A DNA stretch of 37,003 nucleotides from JAICJR01 sp036555755 (GTDB lineage Bacteria; Actinomycetota; Thermoleophilia; Solirubrobacterales; Thermoleophilaceae), in the NCBI GenBank assembly GCA_036555755.1, contig DATBKS010000292.1, positions 1 to 37,003 of the forward strand, read 5' to 3'. The notes under the pieces were generated by a model, which was not told the origin of the DNA, searched no databases, and saw nothing but the letters and a program-made list of their open reading frames with translations. Both the position numbers and the translations under genes were made by a program. How positions within the stretch are numbered: the first letter of the stretch is position 1; each line of letters begins with the position of its first letter. Below are positions 8,052-15,811 of the stretch, one piece after another.

Positions 8052-8612
8052 CTACGCCCTCGAGACGTATTCGCCCGAGCGCGTGTCCACGCGGACGCGG
8101 TCCCCGATGTTCACGAACAACGGCACGCGCACGGTCACGCCGGATTCGAGTTCCGCCGGCTTGTCGCCGCCGCCCGAGGCGGTGTCGCCGCGCACGCCAG
8201 GCTCGGTCTGGGTGACCGCCAGCTCGACCGCGCTCGGCACTTGGAGGTCGGCCGGCTCCTCGTCCACGTAGAGAACTTCGACGGTCTCGTTGGGGATGAT
8301 CCACTTGAGCGCGTCGCTCACCGAGGCCTCGGACACGGTGATCTGCTCGAAGCTCTCGAGATCCATCAGGTGCGCGTCGCTGCCGTCGGAGTAGAGGAAC
8401 TGCATCTTGCGCGTCTCGGTGCGGATCGGGCGGAACTTCTCGCCCGCCCGGAAGGTCTTGTCGATCACCGCGCCGTCGCTCGAGCGCTTGAGCTTGGTGC
8501 GCACGAACGCGCCGCCCTTGCCCGGCTTGACGTGCTGGAACTCGACGATCTTGTAGATCACCCCATCGACCTCGATGTGGGTGCCGTTTTTGAACTGGTT
8601 GGTGCTGATCAC
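8052..8612 (-). CDS. efp: Translation elongation factor P
   Basis: A 186-residue, three-domain tRNA-mimic that relieves ribosome stalling at polyproline. The GTG at 8612 gives the standard start VISTNQFKNGTHIEVDG. The loop that reaches the peptidyl-transferase centre reads VKPGKGGAFVRT with the tip lysine at residue 32. The C-terminal OB domain has the signature VPLFVNIGDRVRVDTRSGEYVSRA. No lysine-modifying gene (epmA, epmB, earP) is in the window. It heads the efp-nusB-xseB-ispA-dxs run and is divergent from a small NTF2-like gene. Confidence 0.96.
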   Translation of the reverse strand: MISTNQFKNGTHIEVDGVIYKIVEFQHVKPGKGGAFVRTKLKRSSDGAVIDKTFRAGEKFRPIRTETRKMQFLYSDGSDAHLMDLESFEQITVSEASVSDALKWIIPNETVEVLYVDEEPADLQVPSAVELAVTQTEPGVRGDTASGGGDKPAELESGVTVRVPLFVNIGDRVRVDTRSGEYVSRA

Positions 8613-8701
8613 GGTCCGGAAGGCTAGCGCCGGGGATACTTGACCGGCGACGCGTGCCGTGGGACAAGTACGGGCCATTCGGACGAATCGGAGGAGGAGC
8701 T

Positions 8702-8998
8702 GTGGAAGAAGCCAAGATGCGCGAGGTCGCGGAGGAGCATGGCCGGGCGGTTGAGCGGGGCGATATGGGCGCCGTTCAGAACGACCTGATCGAGGAGCTG
8801 CACCCGCAGATGCCGGTGATCGGCCAGATACTGCCGAATCCGACGCACACTGCCGAGGTGCTCGACATCGTGGCCGCGGACGACCACGCGGTGGTGCACA
8901 TCCGCTACATCGGCGACGACAAGACGGTGACGATCCGTTCCCGCTGGGAGGAGCGCGACGGGCGTCCGATGATCGTCGACGCCGGCCCGGTCGAGTGA
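8702..8998 (+). CDS. Small NTF2/SnoaL-like protein
   Basis: A 98-residue protein. The GTG at 8702 is favoured because a strong GGAGGAG ribosome-binding site ends 2-3 bases upstream; an upstream ATG at 8654 has none. The chain reads as a cone-fold domain: an N-terminal helix (EEAKMREVAEEHGRAVERGD) with strands VLDIVAADDHAVVHIRYI and KTVTIRSRWEERDGRPMIVDAG, as in SnoaL/NTF2 proteins. No catalytic residues can be assigned. Its stop overlaps the next gene by 4 bp (GTGA), so the two are probably co-translated and may form a heterodimer. Confidence 0.6.
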   Translation: MEEAKMREVAEEHGRAVERGDMGAVQNDLIEELHPQMPVIGQILPNPTHTAEVLDIVAADDHAVVHIRYIGDDKTVTIRSRWEERDGRPMIVDAGPVE

Positions 8999-9423
8999 CC
9001 GACGAGCCGAGCGGCCCTCCGAAAATCGTCCCTCCGTTCACGGAGGAGACGGCCCGGGCGAAGGTCAAGGCCGCTCAGGATGCCTGGAACACGTGCGACC
9101 CGCAGCGGGTCTCGCTCGCCTACACGCCGAACTCGCAGTGGCGCAACCGCGACGAGTTCTTCGAGGGGCGCGAGGCGATCGTCGAGTTCCTAACGCGCAA
9201 GTGGTCCCGCGAGCTGGAGTACCGGCTGCGCAAGGAGCTGTGGTGCTTCACCGACAACCGCATCTCGGTGCGGTTCGAGTACGAGTCCCGCGACGCCGAC
9301 GGCCAGTGGTGGCGCAGCCACGGCAACGAGCACTGGGAGTTCGACGAGGAAGGGCTGATGCGCCGGCGCGACGCGAGCATCAACGACTACAAGATCGACG
9401 AGTCGGAGCGGCGGATCACCTAG
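8995..9423 (+). CDS. DUF1348 (SnoaL-like, nuclear transport factor 2 family) protein
   Basis: A 142-residue protein strongly matching the DUF1348 pattern: QWRNRDEFFEGREAIVEFLTRKW, LRKELWCFTDNRISVRFEYE, the WRSHGNEHWEFDE segment and MRRRDASIND. The fold is an NTF2-like cone with a pocket; the biochemical role of DUF1348 is not established to my knowledge. The GTG start overlaps the preceding small SnoaL-like gene. The stop shares CTAG (9420-9423) with the convergent alpha/beta hydrolase. Confidence 0.8.
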   Translation: MTDEPSGPPKIVPPFTEETARAKVKAAQDAWNTCDPQRVSLAYTPNSQWRNRDEFFEGREAIVEFLTRKWSRELEYRLRKELWCFTDNRISVRFEYESRDADGQWWRSHGNEHWEFDEEGLMRRRDASINDYKIDESERRIT

Positions 9424-10226
9424 CCGAGCCAGTCGCGGACCTGGGCGACGAACATCGGCGGGTCGGCGTCCATCGCCGCGTGGCCGTGCCCGGGCAGCTC
9501 GACCAGCTCGGCGCCCGGGATCGCGCTATGTGACGCGTGCGCCGCGCGCGTGAGCGCGGGCGTCGTCTCCGTGCCGAGCAGGATGCGGACCGGCACGTCG
9601 ATGGCGTCGAAACCCGCCTCTTCGGCGCTGTACTCGTTTGCGCCTCGAACCTCGCGGCCGAGCGTGTGCGCGGCGGCGAGACGGTGCTGCCAGATCGGGG
9701 TTGCCCGCAGCGCTTCGATCGCGGCCTCGTCCTGCTGCAGCATGCGGCTGTAGAAGAGCGTGATCGTCGCTTCCCGGTCCCCGTTCGCCACCGCGACCTC
9801 TATCTCGGCGACCGCATCCTCCGCGTTCATCGGACCCGCGGCCGTGCTGAGCGCCGGCTCGTAGACGAGCATGCGTGCGATGCCCGGGCAGTCCGTCGCG
9901 GCCGCGAGCGACGAGGCACCGCCGTAGGAGTGCGACAGGATGAGCACCGGGCCGCCGATCGCCTCCACGAGCGCGCGGATGTCCTCAGCCTCGCGCTCGA
10001 TCGAGTAGTTGTCTGGATTCTCCTGCGTGCTCAGCCCGCGCCCGCGGCGGTCCATGAGGTGCACGCGGAAGCTCTCCCCCAGTCCCTCGCGGACGGCCGC
10101 CCAGCGGTGGCGGTCGGCGGTGCTGCCGTGGATCGCGAGCAACGGCGGGCCGTCGCCCAGAACCTCGGCGCCGACGATGGTGCCGTCGGCCGATGTCGCC
10201 GTGAGCGTCTCCACGAGGTTTGACAT
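9420..10226 (-). CDS. Alpha/beta-fold hydrolase
   Basis: A 268-residue protein from the ATG at 10226. It has the oxyanion region LLAIHGSTADRHRW, DRRGRGLST, and the nucleophile elbow LILSHSYGGASS with Ser at about residue 100. The first elbow position is Ser rather than Gly, a tolerated variant. The C-terminal GHGHAAMD supplies the catalytic His. The acid residue is less clear (LLGTETTP, so Glu or a displaced Asp). The family includes esterases, haloperoxidase-like and C-C hydrolases, so no substrate can be named. It diverges from a SnoaL-like gene with 52 bp between starts. Confidence 0.8.
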   Translation of the reverse strand: MSNLVETLTATSADGTIVGAEVLGDGPPLLAIHGSTADRHRWAAVREGLGESFRVHLMDRRGRGLSTQENPDNYSIEREAEDIRALVEAIGGPVLILSHSYGGASSLAAATDCPGIARMLVYEPALSTAAGPMNAEDAVAEIEVAVANGDREATITLFYSRMLQQDEAAIEALRATPIWQHRLAAAHTLGREVRGANEYSAEEAGFDAIDVPVRILLGTETTPALTRAAHASHSAIPGAELVELPGHGHAAMDADPPMFVAQVRDWLG

Positions 10227-10278
10227 GGTGCTTGAAACAGCGAGAACATGCAGACGCGCCCGATCTGGAGGATTCGCA

Positions 10279-10800
10279 ATGACAGACACATCCACAGCCG
10301 AACGCATCGAGGCGGCCTTCCTCGCCGATTTCTCGCATCAATGGCTCGCCGCCTGGAACAACCACGACGGCAACGCGCTCGCTCAGCTCTGTACGGAGGA
10401 CGTGGAGTTCTTCGACCCCGCGATAGGAACGGTGCATGGCCGCGCCCCGGTCGCGGACTGGGTGCGCCAGTGCGACAAGGCGTTCCCGGACTACCAGTTC
10501 GAGGAGCCGGAGCCCGGCTACATCTCGCCCGAGGGCACGAAGGCGATCGTGCCTTGGCGTATGCGGGGCACCAACACCGGCCCGATCGACCCGCCGGGCT
10601 TCGCCCCCACGGGCAAGCCGATCGTGCTCGAAGGCGTGGACCACTGGACGTTCCGCGACGGGCTCGTCTGCCGCTACCGCGCGGACTACGACTCGATGGG
10701 TCTCATGCGCCAGCTCGGCATCGTCGCCCCGCCCGGGTCGCGCGGCGAAAAGGCGATGGTCTTCCTCCAGCGCGCCACCGCGCGCTTCAGCCGCCACTAG
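10279..10800 (+). CDS. SnoaL-like polyketide-cyclase/NTF2-family protein
   Basis: A 173-residue protein with a good Shine-Dalgarno (GGAGG, 7 bases before the ATG). The N-terminal helix and pocket motif FSHQWLAAWNNHDGNALAQLCTEDVEFFDPAIGTVHGR is characteristic of SnoaL-like (ester cyclase) proteins. The strands of the cone follow (YQFEEPEPGYISPEG, KPIVLEGVDHWTFRDGLVCRYRADYD). This is the third NTF2-fold gene within 2 kb. It is followed after 4 bp by the PPK2 gene, suggesting one transcript. Enzyme or ligand-binder cannot be decided from sequence. Confidence 0.75.
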   Translation: MTDTSTAERIEAAFLADFSHQWLAAWNNHDGNALAQLCTEDVEFFDPAIGTVHGRAPVADWVRQCDKAFPDYQFEEPEPGYISPEGTKAIVPWRMRGTNTGPIDPPGFAPTGKPIVLEGVDHWTFRDGLVCRYRADYDSMGLMRQLGIVAPPGSRGEKAMVFLQRATARFSRH

Positions 10801-10804
10801 CCGC

Positions 10805-11560
10805 GTGGGGCGCCTCGACGAAGTCGACCTGAGCCTCTCGCTCAGCAAGGAAGAGTCCGAGAAGAAGATCGCGAAGCTGCAGCAGCGGCTCGTCGAGCTG
10901 CGCCTGATCGTCGGCGGCCTGATCGGGGACCGCACGCTCGGCCCGCCGCTGTGCGTGATGTTCGAGGGCTGGGACGCGTCCGGGAAGGGCGGCGCCATCA
11001 AGCGCCTCACTGCCCAGCTCGACCCGCGCCACGTGCGCGTGGCTCAGTTCGCGGCCCCCACGCCCGACGAGAAGCGCCACCACTTCCTCGGGCGCTTCTG
11101 GCCCGCGCTGCCGGGCTGGGGCGGCTTTGCCGTCCTCGACCGCTCCTGGTACGGCCGCGTGCTCGTCGAGCGGGTGGAGGGCTTCGCCACGAAGACCGAG
11201 TGGAAGCGCGCCTACCCGGAGATCGTGGAGTTCGAGCGCATGCTCACCGAGGAGGGCATCCTGCTCGTCAAGTTCTGGATGCACATCTCCGACGAGGAGC
11301 AGCTGAAGCGTTTCGAGGCGCGCCAGAACGATCCGCTGAAGACCTGGAAGCTGACCGACGACGACTGGCGCAACCGGGACAAGCGCAAGGCCTACGAGGA
11401 CGCCGTTGAGGAGATGCTCGAGCTCACCGACTCAAAGCACGCACGCTGGGAGATCGTGCCGGGCGAGTCGAAGCACTACGCGCGCGTGCACGTGCTCGAG
11501 ACCGTGATCAAGCACGTTGAGCACGGTCTCGAGAAACACGGCATGTCCACCCACGCCTGA
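10805..11560 (+). CDS. ppk2: PPK2-family polyphosphate kinase
   Basis: A 251-residue P-loop enzyme that transfers phosphate between polyphosphate and nucleotides (NMP/NDP). It has the PPK2-type Walker A FEGWDASGKGGAIKRL (about residues 53-68) and Walker B/lid region VLDRSWYGRVLVERVEGF, followed by KFWMHISDEEQLKRFEARQNDP and KLTDDDWRNRDKRKAYEDA, all typical of PPK2. One PPK2 domain is present (about 230 residues); the class (I, II or III) cannot be fixed by eye. The GTG at 10805 begins 4 bp after the SnoaL stop. Role: polyphosphate-driven nucleotide phosphorylation. Confidence 0.9.
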   Translation: MGRLDEVDLSLSLSKEESEKKIAKLQQRLVELRLIVGGLIGDRTLGPPLCVMFEGWDASGKGGAIKRLTAQLDPRHVRVAQFAAPTPDEKRHHFLGRFWPALPGWGGFAVLDRSWYGRVLVERVEGFATKTEWKRAYPEIVEFERMLTEEGILLVKFWMHISDEEQLKRFEARQNDPLKTWKLTDDDWRNRDKRKAYEDAVEEMLELTDSKHARWEIVPGESKHYARVHVLETVIKHVEHGLEKHGMSTHA

Positions 11561-11570
11561 GGCGGAGCGG

Positions 11571-12200
11571 CTAACTGCTGGCTGCGGGAACGGGCGCCCT
11601 CTGCGCCTCGGTCGCGGCTGCCGGCTCGCTCCGCTCAGCCGGCTTGAGCAGGCTGATCGTGAGCACGAGGAAGCCGATGCCGGTGAGCAGCAGTGCGATG
11701 CCCATCACCAGCGAGAACACCGACACCCGCTCGGCGAAGAACGAGGTGTTCAGAGCCGTTGCGAGCGCGGTCTCGTTGATCCAGATATTGCGCTGGGGGT
11801 TGTCGACGGGCTGACCGCCCTGCTTGAGCGCGGCGTTCTCGTCGTTCGTCCCCTTGCCGTCGGCGGTCGCGTAGCGCGGCATCTCCGCGTACGTCTTCCC
11901 GCCGGTTGCCATCAGCGTGTGGATGCGCATGTAGCTCGCGAAGCACTTGGCCTCGGAGCCCGTGTCCACCTTCTGGCCTGCCACCGAGCAGCTCGGCAGC
12001 GACACGTTCGTCAGGCCCGCCTTGCTCACCTCGGGCGCGATCGCCTTCGGAGTCATGTCGGGAGTTCCGACGATCGCCTCGCGCTGGATGTCGGTTCGAA
12101 CCTCCGAGCGGCCGCTCACGGCCACGACGATCGAGACCACCCCGATCACGATCAGCACGGCGCTTGCAGCAACTCCCCCATATCGCCAAACCTGCTTCAT
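11571..12200 (-). CDS. Two-TM membrane protein with an extracytoplasmic domain, unknown function
   Basis: A 209-residue protein with TM1 at about residues 7-29 (GGVAASAVLIVIGVVSIVVAV) and TM2 at about 162-183 (VFSLVMGIALLLTGIGFLVL). An external domain of about 130 residues lies between them, with two cysteines (LPSCSV, AKCFAS) that could form a disulfide. The cytoplasmic tail is Ala/Pro/Glu-rich. The start has a good AAGGAG site. I do not recognise the family. It is convergent with the PPK2 gene (10 bp between stops) and is preceded by a perfect 7-bp inverted repeat that runs into the ribosome-binding site. Confidence 0.7.
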   Translation of the reverse strand: MKQVWRYGGVAASAVLIVIGVVSIVVAVSGRSEVRTDIQREAIVGTPDMTPKAIAPEVSKAGLTNVSLPSCSVAGQKVDTGSEAKCFASYMRIHTLMATGGKTYAEMPRYATADGKGTNDENAALKQGGQPVDNPQRNIWINETALATALNTSFFAERVSVFSLVMGIALLLTGIGFLVLTISLLKPAERSEPAAATEAQRAPVPAASS

Positions 12201-12210
12201 GTGGTTCTCC

Positions 12211-12234
12211 TTGGACGTGGGTTGATGCGTCCAA
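12211..12234 (-). promoter_or_regulatory. Inverted repeat abutting the ribosome-binding site of the two-TM protein
   Basis: TTGGACG (12211-12217) and CGTCCAA (12228-12234) are perfectly complementary with a 10-nt loop. In the mRNA sense the 3' arm ends in CCAA and merges with the AAGGAG ribosome-binding site of the gene starting at 12200. It could be an operator or an RNA hairpin affecting initiation; the sequence does not decide. Confidence 0.4.
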
Positions 12235-12271
12235 ATTGAACGTCGGGGTCGATTCGAGCATCCGCTGCCTG

Positions 12272-12297
12272 CCGCAGCCTCCCTGCGGGTTTCCCGC
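12272..12297 (-). terminator. Overlapping hairpins downstream of the MBL-fold gene
   Basis: Just 4 bp after the MBL gene stop, in its direction, GCGGG-AAA-CCCGC (12297-12285) can form. The mutually exclusive CCGCAG-N5-CTGCGG (12288-12272) overlaps it. There is no U-run, so this would be an I-shaped terminator of the sort common in GC-rich actinobacteria, or simply structured spacer. Confidence 0.35.
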
Positions 12298-12300
12298 GAC

Positions 12301-13035
12301 TTAGACGCGGAGATCTGCGGGCAGGCGGCCCTCGTCGCGGAGCTTCTCGAGGTGCGCGTCGAGGGTCACGCCGGCGGCCTGGCGCAGGCCCGGCGAGACG
12401 TGCCAGGGCACGTCGTCCCACGCGGCGTCGAGCAGCTCGTCGCGGTCGCGCAGCCCCATCTCGAACGCGGCGAGGAGCTTGCGCTCGCGCTCCTTGCGGT
12501 GCTCGATGTACTCGGTGAGCTTGGCCTCCGGATCGTTCACAATCGGGCCGTGACCCGGGCAGAGCGCCTCGAGCTCCAGCTCGCGCAGAGCTTCGAGCGC
12601 CTCGAGGTAGCGCCCGAGGCCGCCCCCGCCGGGGGCGATGAAGCTGCTGCCTGTGCCCGCCACGGCGTCGCCCGTGAAGGCCACCTTGCCGTAGAGAAGC
12701 GCCATGTGGTCGGGCGCGTGCCCCGGCGTGGCCATCGCCGTTACCGGGCCGACGGTGTCGCCATCGCTCGGCCGGACGATCTCCACCCCGCCCGCCAGCT
12801 CCGCCAGCGCCGGCGCGCCCTCGTCGTGGTCGGGATGGGCGTGGGTGATGACGATCCCGTCGATGGAGCCGCCGGCAGCTTCCAGTACGTCCTTCAGGTG
12901 CGGGACGTCGTTCGGGCCCGGGTCGATCACCCAGCCCTCGACGATGTACGCGTTCGTGCCGTCCAGTGTGAATGCGGATGGGTTGGGCGCGCGCACGCGG
13001 ATCACTCCGTCGGGGATGCGTTCGTTGTCGGCCAC
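12301..13035 (-). CDS. Metallo-beta-lactamase-fold hydrolase (LACTB2-like)
   Basis: A 244-residue protein with the metal motif THAHPDHDEGAPA (HxHxDH), the third His in TPGHAPDHMALL, Asp in FTGDAVAGTGSSF and the last His in CPGHGPIV. After the MBL core, a C-terminal winged-helix-like segment (HRKERERKLLAAFEMGLRDRDELLDAAW...) resembles LACTB2-type endoribonucleases/hydrolases. The GTG at 13035 is the best start because it directly precedes the first strand; no clear Shine-Dalgarno is visible. It is divergent from the amidase, 69 bp apart. Confidence 0.85.
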   Translation of the reverse strand: MADNERIPDGVIRVRAPNPSAFTLDGTNAYIVEGWVIDPGPNDVPHLKDVLEAAGGSIDGIVITHAHPDHDEGAPALAELAGGVEIVRPSDGDTVGPVTAMATPGHAPDHMALLYGKVAFTGDAVAGTGSSFIAPGGGGLGRYLEALEALRELELEALCPGHGPIVNDPEAKLTEYIEHRKERERKLLAAFEMGLRDRDELLDAAWDDVPWHVSPGLRQAAGVTLDAHLEKLRDEGRLPADLRV

Positions 13036-13104
13036 ATCCGAATCATGCCGTAGCGCGAAAGCACGGATACGCTGCACCCGCCCGCCGCGACCCGAGGAGA
13101 GGGA

Positions 13105-14541
13105 ATGCCCGACGACCTGATGTTCAAGTCTGCCATCGACCAGGCGCAGCTCGTCCGCTCTGGACAGGCTTCGGCCCGCGAGCTGGTGGAAGCGTCGCTC
13201 GCCGCCATCGACCGCCTGAACGACGACCTCAACGCGGTGGTCACGCGCTGCGACGAGCGCGCGCTGGCGGAGGCCGACGCGGTGCAGTCGGGCGACGAGC
13301 GCCCGCTGGCGGGCGTGCCGCTGCTGGTGAAGGATCTCGGCGCTTTGACGGAGGGCATCCGGACGACGATGGGCATGCGCGCGCTCGAGGACTGGGTGCC
13401 GGACCGCGACAGCGCAGTCGTGCGGCGGCTGCGTGGTGCGGGCGCGATCATCGTCGGCAAGACGAACCTGCCCGAGATGGGGATCCTGCCCGTGAGCGAG
13501 CCAATGCGCTTTGGGCCGGCGCGCAATCCGTGGGACACCTCGCGCACGCCCGGCGGCTCGTCGGGCGGCAGCGCGGCAGGCGTCGCGTCCGGGATGGTGG
13601 CAATCGCGCACGGCAACGATGGCGGCGGCTCGATCCGCATCCCGGCCGCGTGCTGCGGGCTCGTCGGGTTGAAGCCGTGCCGCGGGCGCGTGTCCTGGGC
13701 GCCGCACCTCGGTGAGCTGGTGTCCGGGTTCGCAACCGAAGGGGTGCTCACCCGCACCGTGCGCGACAGCGCGCTCGGCCTCGACCTACTCGCGGGCTAC
13801 GAGCCCGGCGACCCGTACTGGGCGCCCGATCCGTCGGCGCCGTTCGTCGAAGCGGTGGACCGCGAGCCCGGCTCGCTGCGGATCGCATTCGTGGTCGACT
13901 CGCCCAACGGCGTGCCGGTGGATCCCGACTGCGTGGCCGCCACGCGGCAGACTGCGGAGCTGCTCGAGTCGCTCGGCCACCAGGTGCAGGAAATCGAGAT
14001 CGAGGCCGACGAGGGCTACGTGCCCAACTTCGTAACGGTGTGGGTCGGCGGCACCGCCAACGAGGTGGCCACCTGGAGCCGACTCTCCGGGCGCGAGCTC
14101 GACATCGAGCAGCTCGAGCCGCTCGCCCGCCAGATGTACGACATGTCGATTGAGCTGAGCGCGACCGACTACCTGAAGGCGCTCGACTGGCTGCACGACT
14201 ACTCGCGCACGCTCGCGGCGCTGTGGGAGGGCGTGGACGTGCTGCTCACCCCCACGCTCGCGATGCCGGCGATCGAGATCGGCGCGCTACAGCCCAAGGA
14301 GGGCGAGCCGCCGATTCAGATGCTCATGAACTCGGCGGGCTGGGTGCCGTTCACACCGGTGTGGAACGTGACCGGCCAGCCGGCGCTCTCGCTGCCGCTC
14401 CACGAGACCGAGGCGGGGCTGCCGGTGGGCGTGCAGTTCGTCGGCCCTCCTGCCGGCGAGGAGATGCTGCTGTCGCTGGCGGCTCAGCTCGAGGGCGCGC
14501 GGCCGTGGGCCGACAGACGTCCAGAGCTGGTGGCGGCATAA
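13105..14541 (+). CDS. Amidase-signature family amidohydrolase
   Basis: A 478-residue protein with the Ser-cisSer-Lys triad of the family: Lys at about residue 76 (VPLLVKDLGA), cis-Ser at about 152 in TPGGSSGGSAAGVASG, and nucleophile Ser at about 176 in GGGSIRIPAACCGLVGLKP. Length is standard. These enzymes hydrolyse amide bonds in a wide range of small molecules (including nylon-oligomer and aryl-amide hydrolases), and sequence alone does not give the substrate. It is not GatA-like in context, with no gatB or gatC nearby. A clear GAGGAGAGGG site precedes the ATG. A heptamer tandem repeat begins 2 bp after its stop. Confidence 0.9.
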   Translation: MPDDLMFKSAIDQAQLVRSGQASARELVEASLAAIDRLNDDLNAVVTRCDERALAEADAVQSGDERPLAGVPLLVKDLGALTEGIRTTMGMRALEDWVPDRDSAVVRRLRGAGAIIVGKTNLPEMGILPVSEPMRFGPARNPWDTSRTPGGSSGGSAAGVASGMVAIAHGNDGGGSIRIPAACCGLVGLKPCRGRVSWAPHLGELVSGFATEGVLTRTVRDSALGLDLLAGYEPGDPYWAPDPSAPFVEAVDREPGSLRIAFVVDSPNGVPVDPDCVAATRQTAELLESLGHQVQEIEIEADEGYVPNFVTVWVGGTANEVATWSRLSGRELDIEQLEPLARQMYDMSIELSATDYLKALDWLHDYSRTLAALWEGVDVLLTPTLAMPAIEIGALQPKEGEPPIQMLMNSAGWVPFTPVWNVTGQPALSLPLHETEAGLPVGVQFVGPPAGEEMLLSLAAQLEGARPWADRRPELVAA

Positions 14542-14543
14542 CC

Positions 14544-14612
14544 GCCAACTGCCAACTGCCAACTGCCAACTGCCAACTGCCAACTGCCAACTGCCAACTG
14601 CCAACTGCCAAC
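14544..14612. repeat. Tandem repeat, 9.9 copies of a 7-bp unit (GCCAACT)
   Basis: Nine perfect copies of GCCAACT plus GCCAAC fill 69 bp with no mismatch. They occupy almost the whole 78-bp gap between the convergent amidase (stop 14541) and FIST gene (stop 14620). The unit has no stop codon in any forward frame. Perfect identity implies recent slippage or expansion. It is not a CRISPR, since it has no spacers. Confidence 0.97.
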
Positions 14613-14619
14613 GCGGCCG

Positions 14620-15777
14620 TCAGGCCGCAAATACCGCCATCGTGGCCGTGAAGCCGTGCACGAAGCTGCGCGCGCCGACGGGACCGATCTCGCCCGCGCA
14701 GAAGAAGCCGGCTGCCGGCGCGCCGCCGAACGCCTGGTCAAGTGCGCTCGCGTCGTGATCGGGCACATCGAACATCTGCGAGCCGCGGCCGTTGCAGGTG
14801 AAGATGAGCGCGCCGGCCGGTGGCCCGGGAAGGTCGCCGGACACGCGCGCGAGCGCCTCGCGCAGGTCCTCGTCGGCGGAGCTGCCGTCGCGGACCTGCA
14901 TGCGCACCGTCTGCCCGACGCGCACTCGTTCCCCGACGGCAATCGAGCCCGACTCCTCGTCGACGCCGAGGAGGCCGCGCACGAGGAAGTCACCGCGCAG
15001 GTACTCGGGGCGGTTCTCGTCGATCACGATGCCTATCAACAGACCCGAGGCCGCAAGCGCGCGTTCCCCGGGGTCGAGCTCCGTGATCGCCGACTTGAGC
15101 CGCTCGAGCGCGGGCTGGCTTGCAAGCTCGTGGATCACGTTGGCGTCCGCGGCGGTGATCGCCATCTCGGGGCCGATCGGGCGAGCGCCCTGCGACACAC
15201 ACGGGCGCACGTCGACGCCCGCGAGCGTCACACCCACGGCGCCCTCCGAGACGATCTCGTCGTCGTGCATGAGCAGCGTCGAGCCGGGACCGCCGCCCGC
15301 GCTGGCCAGGCCGCCGAGCACCGGCAGGCCGGGCTGGTCCTCGGCGATTTGGTCAAGCAGCGGCTCCGCGGGGAAGGAGTACGGGTCGACGAGCATGAAC
15401 GCGGCCTCGGCGGAGTCGAGGTCCGGCATCCCCGCCACCGCGAGCGAGTCGCCCGCGGTGATCGTCTCGAGGTGGAAGGACTCGAGTTCGGCGTCCGGCA
15501 TCGACGCCGCCCACACCGCGACGCCGCCCTGCTCGAGCTCGCGGCCCGCGCCCACGACGCCCTGCGCGCCGCAGCCCACGAGCGCGCGGGGGCCGAGGCG
15601 CTCATGCACCAGCGCGAGCCCGTCCTCGGCGTGCTCGAGGTTGGACGCGCCGGCGAACACGAACACGAGGTCCGCCGCCGCCCCTCCGAGCGCGAGCGCT
15701 GCGCGTCCGGCGGCCTCGGCGAAGGCGTCGACGCCTGCGTCGTCGCTCGCGAGTCCTGTTCCGATAACTGACGCCAT
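14620..15777 (-). CDS. FIST-domain signal-sensing protein
   Basis: A 385-residue stand-alone protein with FIST_N followed by FIST_C: an N-terminal LVFVFAGASNLEHAEDGLALVHERLGP and ALVGCGAQGVVGAGRE, then GLPVLGGLASAGGG and, in the C-terminal half, LLIGIVIDENRPEYLRGDFLVRGLLGVD, VQLR-type segments and CNGRGSQMFDVPDHD...FFCAGEIGPVGARSFVHGFTA. FIST domains are predicted sensory modules binding small ligands such as amino acids, often attached to signalling domains; here no output domain is fused. The start is the ATG at 15777. The downstream neighbour is the heptamer repeat. Confidence 0.85.
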   Translation of the reverse strand: MASVIGTGLASDDAGVDAFAEAAGRAALALGGAAADLVFVFAGASNLEHAEDGLALVHERLGPRALVGCGAQGVVGAGRELEQGGVAVWAASMPDAELESFHLETITAGDSLAVAGMPDLDSAEAAFMLVDPYSFPAEPLLDQIAEDQPGLPVLGGLASAGGGPGSTLLMHDDEIVSEGAVGVTLAGVDVRPCVSQGARPIGPEMAITAADANVIHELASQPALERLKSAITELDPGERALAASGLLIGIVIDENRPEYLRGDFLVRGLLGVDEESGSIAVGERVRVGQTVRMQVRDGSSADEDLREALARVSGDLPGPPAGALIFTCNGRGSQMFDVPDHDASALDQAFGGAPAAGFFCAGEIGPVGARSFVHGFTATMAVFAA

Positions 15778-15811
15778 AAGTCGTTGATACCCGATCTGCG
15801 CGCGCCCGGGG

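Noticed and set aside
8677..8688. ATTCGGACGAAT palindrome between efp and the SnoaL-like gene as an operator
   Set aside because: A single short dyad without repeat partner or a known regulator nearby; too likely by chance.
14544..14612. CRISPR array or coding extension of the amidase/FIST genes
   Set aside because: Units are contiguous 7-mers without spacers, and both flanking genes have stop codons before the repeat.
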